Below are positions 7,595-10,815 of a DNA stretch of 10,815 nt, one piece after another. This stretch comes from Hyphomonas sp. (GTDB taxonomy: Bacteria; Pseudomonadota; Alphaproteobacteria; Caulobacterales; Hyphomonadaceae), in the NCBI GenBank assembly GCA_003486945.1, contig DNFL01000232.1:1-10815 (forward strand). The letters are read 5' to 3'. Each line of letters starts with the position of its first letter. Within the stretch, counting starts at the first letter, position 1. The notes below the pieces were generated by a model, which had not been told where the DNA came from, did not search any database, and saw only the letters and a program-made list of their open reading frames with translations. The position numbers and the translations under genes were made by a program.

Positions 7595-7700
7595 GCGATC
7601 CGGCTCAGTTAGGGCCCCGGCCCCGTTGCAAACCGGACACAGATTACGTGCCCTTAATGCAACACTGGTGCACTAAAGCCACGGAATCTGCGGGCGTCAA
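7595..7700 (-). promoter_or_regulatory. ntrC-ntrY intergenic region with NtrC-like TGCA dyad
   Basis: These 106 bp separate ntrC from ntrY, the widest gap in the window. At 7658-7672 the plus strand reads TGCAAC-ACT-GGTGCA, an imperfect dyad whose GGTGCA half is identical to the enterobacterial NtrC half-site; the other half differs at one base. The spacer is 3 nt instead of the usual 5, which weakens the case. A GC-rich self-complementary patch lies at about 7612-7625 but has no following U-run, so it is not a convincing terminator. I see no clear -35/-10 pair. A promoter for ntrYX here is plausible from spacing alone. Confidence 0.3.
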
Positions 7701-9074
7701 TCAGTCTTCTGCAATTCCGAGGGCGTTTATCTTGGCCCGGAGCGTGTTGCGGTTCATCCCCAGAAGCTGCGCCGCCTTAACCTTGTTGCCGGATGTGACC
7801 GACAGGGCGAGCCGGATCAACGGCCGCTCGACCCGGTCGATCACCGAGCCATGGACATTCGATTCGCCGTTCTCGCCGCCGGAGACGAGGTCGCCCATCA
7901 CATAGCGGTGCAGGAGAGCCTCCACTTCGGATTCGAAGCCGGCATGGCTGCCAGCCTGCTCAGTTGCGCCCATACGCATTTCGCGCTCGACATCGAGCAG
8001 GGTGATGATTGTGTCGGAGCTGAGCACTGCGAGGCGGATGACAAGGTTTTCAAGTTCGCGAACGTTGCCCGGCCAGTCATAGGCCGCCATCAGGTCGAGG
8101 GCCGACTTTTCGAACGTGCGGGCGGCGAGGCCCTGACGTTGGGCGCGGATGAGGAAGGCGCGCGCGAGTTCGGGGATGTCTTCCTTGCGGTGGCGCAGCG
8201 GCGGAATGGACAGCCGCATCACGTTGAGCCGGTAGAACAGGTCTTCGCGGAACTTGCCTTCTTCGACCAGCTTGCCGAGGTTTCGGCGGGTGGAAGCGAT
8301 AAGGCGGGCGCCGCCGGGTTCGCGCAGCAGCTTCACGAGCTGTGCCTGCGCTTCGGCGGGAAGGTCGCCTATTTCGTCGAGATAGAGCGTGCCGCCTTTC
8401 ATGTGCACGGCGCCGTCTGTGCCGTTCACGCCAAAGAGTTCGCGGTTGATTTCGGCGGCAGGCATGGCGGCAAGGTCGAGTGCGATGAACTGGCCATTCT
8501 TGGAATGGCCGAGCTGGTGGATGGCGCGCGCAGCGAGTTCCTTGCCAGTGCCGCTCTCGCCCTCGATCAGCACGGTGAGATCTGTGTTCATAACCTTCGC
8601 GATCAGGCGGTAGACTTCCTGCATCGCATCTGAGCGGCCGATGAGCGGGAGGCCCGCATCCTGCACGGCCTTCTGCGCATCGGGATGGATGGCGCGCTCC
8701 ATCTGCGGTGAGGATTTCAGCGCGCGGCGCACGAGGCTCGACAGCATGTCGATGTCGAACGGCTTCGGCAGATAGTCGAAGGCGCCGTGCTCTGCGGCAG
8801 AGGCGGCAGTAAGGATTGTGTTCTGGCCGCTCATCACGATGAAGGGCAGGTCCGGCCGCGCGAGCTTCATTGAGGGCAGGAGATCGAAGATGGATGTGTC
8901 GCCGAGATAGACGTCGGTGACGACCACATCCCCTTCCCCATTGCGCACCCAGCGCTGAAGCGCGTCGGGCGAACTTGTCGCGCGCACTTCATAGCCGGCG
9001 GAGACCAGCGTCTGGTTCACGATGAGGCGGATGCTGGCATCATCCTCGGCGAGTAGAACGGTCTTGTCTGCCAT
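7701..9074 (-). CDS. ntrC: Nitrogen response regulator NtrC with shortened AAA+ loops (no GAFTGA)
   Basis: NtrC is phosphorylated by NtrB and controls nitrogen-assimilation genes. This 457-residue protein has a receiver domain (1-120) with D11-D12, phospho-acceptor D54 and K104. The AAA+ domain (about 143-365) has perfect Walker A GESGTGKE (172-179), Walker B LYLDEIGD (230-237), KFREDLFYRLNV (274-285) and WPGNVRELEN (334-343). A Fis-type HTH lies at about 430-454. Between LFG (213-215) and GGTL only 11 residues remain, against 21 in E. coli NtrC, so the GAFTGA loop is gone. The L2 region after LVKLL (246-250) is about 12 residues shorter as well. ATP-site motifs survive but sigma-54 contact should not. 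The start is the ATG at 9074-9072, which aligns the receiver and has GGAGG (9088-9084) 9 nt upstream; a longer frame reaching into ntrB is not family-like. It follows ntrB by 1 nt. Confidence 0.96.
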   Translation of the reverse strand: MADKTVLLAEDDASIRLIVNQTLVSAGYEVRATSSPDALQRWVRNGEGDVVVTDVYLGDTSIFDLLPSMKLARPDLPFIVMSGQNTILTAASAAEHGAFDYLPKPFDIDMLSSLVRRALKSSPQMERAIHPDAQKAVQDAGLPLIGRSDAMQEVYRLIAKVMNTDLTVLIEGESGTGKELAARAIHQLGHSKNGQFIALDLAAMPAAEINRELFGVNGTDGAVHMKGGTLYLDEIGDLPAEAQAQLVKLLREPGGARLIASTRRNLGKLVEEGKFREDLFYRLNVMRLSIPPLRHRKEDIPELARAFLIRAQRQGLAARTFEKSALDLMAAYDWPGNVRELENLVIRLAVLSSDTIITLLDVEREMRMGATEQAGSHAGFESEVEALLHRYVMGDLVSGGENGESNVHGSVIDRVERPLIRLALSVTSGNKVKAAQLLGMNRNTLRAKINALGIAED

Positions 9075-9075
9075 G

Positions 9076-10137
9076 TCAGATGGCCTCCACAAGCGGCAAT
9101 AAAACGGTGAACCGGGTCGCCCCTGGCTGGCTGTCCACGCGGATGTGACCGCCATGGGCAGCCACAACCTCACTCACAACCGAAAGGCCGAGTCCACGGC
9201 CACCCGACTTCGAGCTCTGGAAAACTTCGAAAATGGTCGCCTGGCGTTCACGCGGGATACCTTCGCCATTATCCTCGAAGGAAATCAGCATTGCACGGCG
9301 CAGGCCGGAGCCGAGCCGGGCCTGCCGCATGGCGAGGCCTGCGGCATAGGCCGTGCGGATGACGACCTCGCCGCGCCGGCCATTTTCGGACGCAGCCTCG
9401 GCTGCGTTGCGGACGATGTTCTGGAAGGCCTGCTGCAGATGGTCGGGGTCACCCTGGATGGCGGGAAGCGATGGGTCGAACTCACGGCGAAACTCCACCT
9501 TCTGGCCGATGGCGACACGCTCGGAGGCGATCACCTTGTCGAGCAAGGCGTGGACATTGCAGGTCTGCATGCGCGGCGCCGAGAAGAGCTCGAAGGCCGA
9601 GAGGCGGTTGACGAGGCGCTCGATGCGGCGGGCCTCATCCTTGATGATGTCGAGAAGCTCTGACTGCCCGCCATGACCCTGACGTTCGAGCAGCTGCGCA
9701 GCCCCGATTATGCCGGCGAGAGGGTTTTTCACTTCATGCCCGAGGATGCGGCCGAAACCAGCGGCGCCGGCGATGCCTTCTGCCGGATCGCGCGAGGGCG
9801 CATCTCCCAGAACGATAACAAAGTCACCGCCCTCAATGCTCCGTACACGGACATCGCAGATTGTGCGGCTGCTGATCGATGGCCCGGAGATGGGTGTCGA
9901 GGGCGCAGTGATTTCCGCTGGGTCGCGGGCGGCGCGGTCGATGAGCTCGAACAGCGGCGAGTCGTGGAAGATGACTTCGCTCAGCGGGCGGTCGATCAGC
10001 GCGCGCCGGGAGAGCTGCAGCAGCGCTTCTGCGGCAGGGTTCACATCACAGATGCGGCGGCGCGGATCGATGTGCAGCAGGGCGACCGGGGCGATTTCTG
10101 ACAGGTTGGAGGGGCGCGTCTTGTCCATGGCGATCAT
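9076..10137 (-). CDS. ntrB: Nitrogen regulation sensor histidine kinase NtrB
   Basis: NtrB is the soluble kinase/phosphatase of NtrC, normally controlled by the PII protein according to nitrogen status. The 353-residue length is typical. A PAS domain covers about 10-110 (VALLHIDPRRRICDVNPAAE near 18-37). The dimerisation/phospho-acceptor region has ILGHEVKNPLAGIIGAAQLL with H134, the NtrB-class H-box. The ATPase domain shows the N-box N240-IVRN244, G1 DNGEGIP (289-295) and G2 GGRGLGLS (312-319). There is no membrane segment, which separates it from NtrY. The ATG at 10137 overlaps the dusB end region (TGA-A-ATG, 1 nt gap) and has GGAG 10 nt upstream; Met4 at 10128 is a possible alternative. 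Its 1-nt junctions on both sides indicate a dusB-ntrB-ntrC transcript with coupled translation. Confidence 0.97.
   Translation of the reverse strand: MIAMDKTRPSNLSEIAPVALLHIDPRRRICDVNPAAEALLQLSRRALIDRPLSEVIFHDSPLFELIDRAARDPAEITAPSTPISGPSISSRTICDVRVRSIEGGDFVIVLGDAPSRDPAEGIAGAAGFGRILGHEVKNPLAGIIGAAQLLERQGHGGQSELLDIIKDEARRIERLVNRLSAFELFSAPRMQTCNVHALLDKVIASERVAIGQKVEFRREFDPSLPAIQGDPDHLQQAFQNIVRNAAEAASENGRRGEVVIRTAYAAGLAMRQARLGSGLRRAMLISFEDNGEGIPRERQATIFEVFQSSKSGGRGLGLSVVSEVVAAHGGHIRVDSQPGATRFTVLLPLVEAI
9084..9088 (-). promoter_or_regulatory. Ribosome binding site that fixes the ntrC start
   Basis: GGAGG on the minus strand lies inside the 3' end of ntrB, 9 nt before the ATG at 9074. It decides the ntrC start in favour of MADKTVLLAEDD rather than the upstream in-frame ATG at 9173. 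Confidence 0.8.
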
Positions 10138-10138
10138 T

Positions 10139-10815
10139 TCAAACGAACTCCTCGGGAATTCTTTCGCAGTAGACGGCGCGCAGGGCGCGTACGAGGTCTG
10201 CCGGGCTTTCTATCCGGCACAGATTGGCGCGCAGACGGCGGCGCTCCGCCTCCGGCATCGCCAGCGCAAGATGATCAATGGCGGCGGAGACATGTTTGCG
10301 CACCATCCGCAGGCCGAGCTTCTGGCCGTAAAGGACAAGCGAGTCCGCGATCTGCTCTTCGATACTGTCGAGTTGTTCTTCCAGCGCTGGCGCTGACCAG
10401 CGGCGGCCTTCGAGGACTGCATCGATCTCACCCAGAAGCCAGGGCCGGCCCGTTGCTGCGCGCCCTGCCATCACGCCGTGCGCGCCGCTGAGGCGCAGCG
10501 CTTCACGGGCGGCGGACACCCTGTCGATGTCGCCATTGACGATGACGGGGACGGACACTGCGTCAACGGTTTCGCGCACGGCGGCCCAGTTGGCGCGGCC
10601 GGTGTAGAACTGGCAGCGCGTGCGGCCATGCACGGTGAGCATCTGCACGCCCTTGGATTCCGCGATGCGGCCCAGCTCCGGCGCATTGAGATGATGGTCA
10701 TCCCAGCCGAGGCGCATCTTGAGTGTTACCGGGCGCTGGCCGGCGCCTTCGATGGCCGCGTCGATGATCTCGCCAGCGAGCGCGAGGTCGCGCATCAGGG
10801 CCGAACCGGACTGGC
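10139..10815 (-). CDS. dusB: tRNA-dihydrouridine synthase DusB/NifR3 family, C-terminal 224 residues (5' end off the right edge)
   Basis: Dus enzymes are FMN-dependent and reduce uridines in the tRNA D-loop to dihydrouridine using NADPH. The visible part enters at QSGSALMRD and continues through the second half of the TIM barrel: VTLKMRLGWDD, the signature TVHGRTRCQFYTGRANW, the phosphate-binding VIVNGDI and GRAATGRPW. The C-terminal helical domain follows, with RMVRKHVSAAIDHLA-type sequence in the place where tRNA is contacted. The catalytic cysteine lies upstream of the visible part, so activity cannot be judged here. The reading frame stays open to the window edge, so the Met codon at 10795 is internal and not the start. 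In alphaproteobacteria this gene (nifR3) classically heads the ntrBC operon, and here its stop is 1 nt before ntrB. Confidence 0.95.
   Translation of the reverse strand, partial: QSGSALMRDLALAGEIIDAAIEGAGQRPVTLKMRLGWDDHHLNAPELGRIAESKGVQMLTVHGRTRCQFYTGRANWAAVRETVDAVSVPVIVNGDIDRVSAAREALRLSGAHGVMAGRAATGRPWLLGEIDAVLEGRRWSAPALEEQLDSIEEQIADSLVLYGQKLGLRMVRKHVSAAIDHLALAMPEAERRRLRANLCRIESPADLVRALRAVYCERIPEEFV

Noticed and set aside
7612..7625. GC-rich self-complementary patch after ntrC as a transcription terminator
   Set aside because: The stem would be short with a tiny loop and it is followed on the minus strand by TAACTGAG rather than a U-run.
7851..8633. 260-codon open frame on the plus strand opposite ntrC
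   Set aside because: Antisense shadow of the NtrC AAA+ domain; composition reflects complement codons.
9075..9173. N-terminal extension of NtrC by 33 residues, overlapping ntrB
   Set aside because: The extension is not receiver-like, while the ATG at 9074 has GGAGG 9 nt upstream and begins exactly at the family N-terminus.
10139..10795. dusB starting at the Met codon at 10795
   Set aside because: The frame stays open to the window edge and the preceding residues QSGSAL belong to the conserved Dus sequence, so the gene is truncated by the window rather than short.

Overview
The window is a continuous stretch of nine co-directional genes, all on the minus strand, from a GC-rich alphaproteobacterium. 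Gene order and protein sequences fit the conserved alphaproteobacterial nitrogen-regulation locus (nifR3/dusB-ntrB-ntrC-ntrY-ntrX, then hfq-hflX). The short, loop-reduced NtrC suggests the Caulobacterales/Hyphomonadaceae side, but that assignment is inference. No RNA genes, mobile elements, CRISPR arrays or large repeats were seen. This is core chromosome.

In transcription order (right to left): the 3' two thirds of a tRNA-dihydrouridine synthase (dusB, 10815-10139, cut by the window edge); the cytosolic nitrogen sensor kinase NtrB (10137-9076); its response regulator NtrC (9074-7701); a 106-bp gap; the membrane sensor kinase NtrY (7594-5333, GTG start); its regulator NtrX (5319-3934); the K+ uptake regulatory subunit TrkA (3909-2536); the K+ channel-like subunit TrkH (2532-1126); a 70-bp gap; the RNA chaperone Hfq (1055-807); and the N-terminal 266 residues of the ribosome-associated GTPase HflX (800 to the left edge, TTG start). 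Intergenic distances are 1, 1, 106, 13, 24, 3, 70 and 6 nt. The only places with room for internal promoters are therefore upstream of ntrY and upstream of hfq.

The genes join nitrogen sensing (NtrBC), a second membrane-anchored two-component pair (NtrYX), potassium transport (TrkAH) and post-transcriptional/ribosome control (Hfq, HflX).

No wholly new system was found. The most interesting details are these: NtrC has lost both AAA+ loop insertions (L1 with GAFTGA, and L2), and NtrX also lacks GAFTGA, so neither encoded regulator looks like a sigma-54 activator. The hfq leader carries seven consecutive A-R-N triplets over its Shine-Dalgarno, a plausible Hfq autoregulation site. TrkH is divergent at several hallmark pore positions. 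A TGCA-type dyad resembling an NtrC site lies between ntrC and ntrY.
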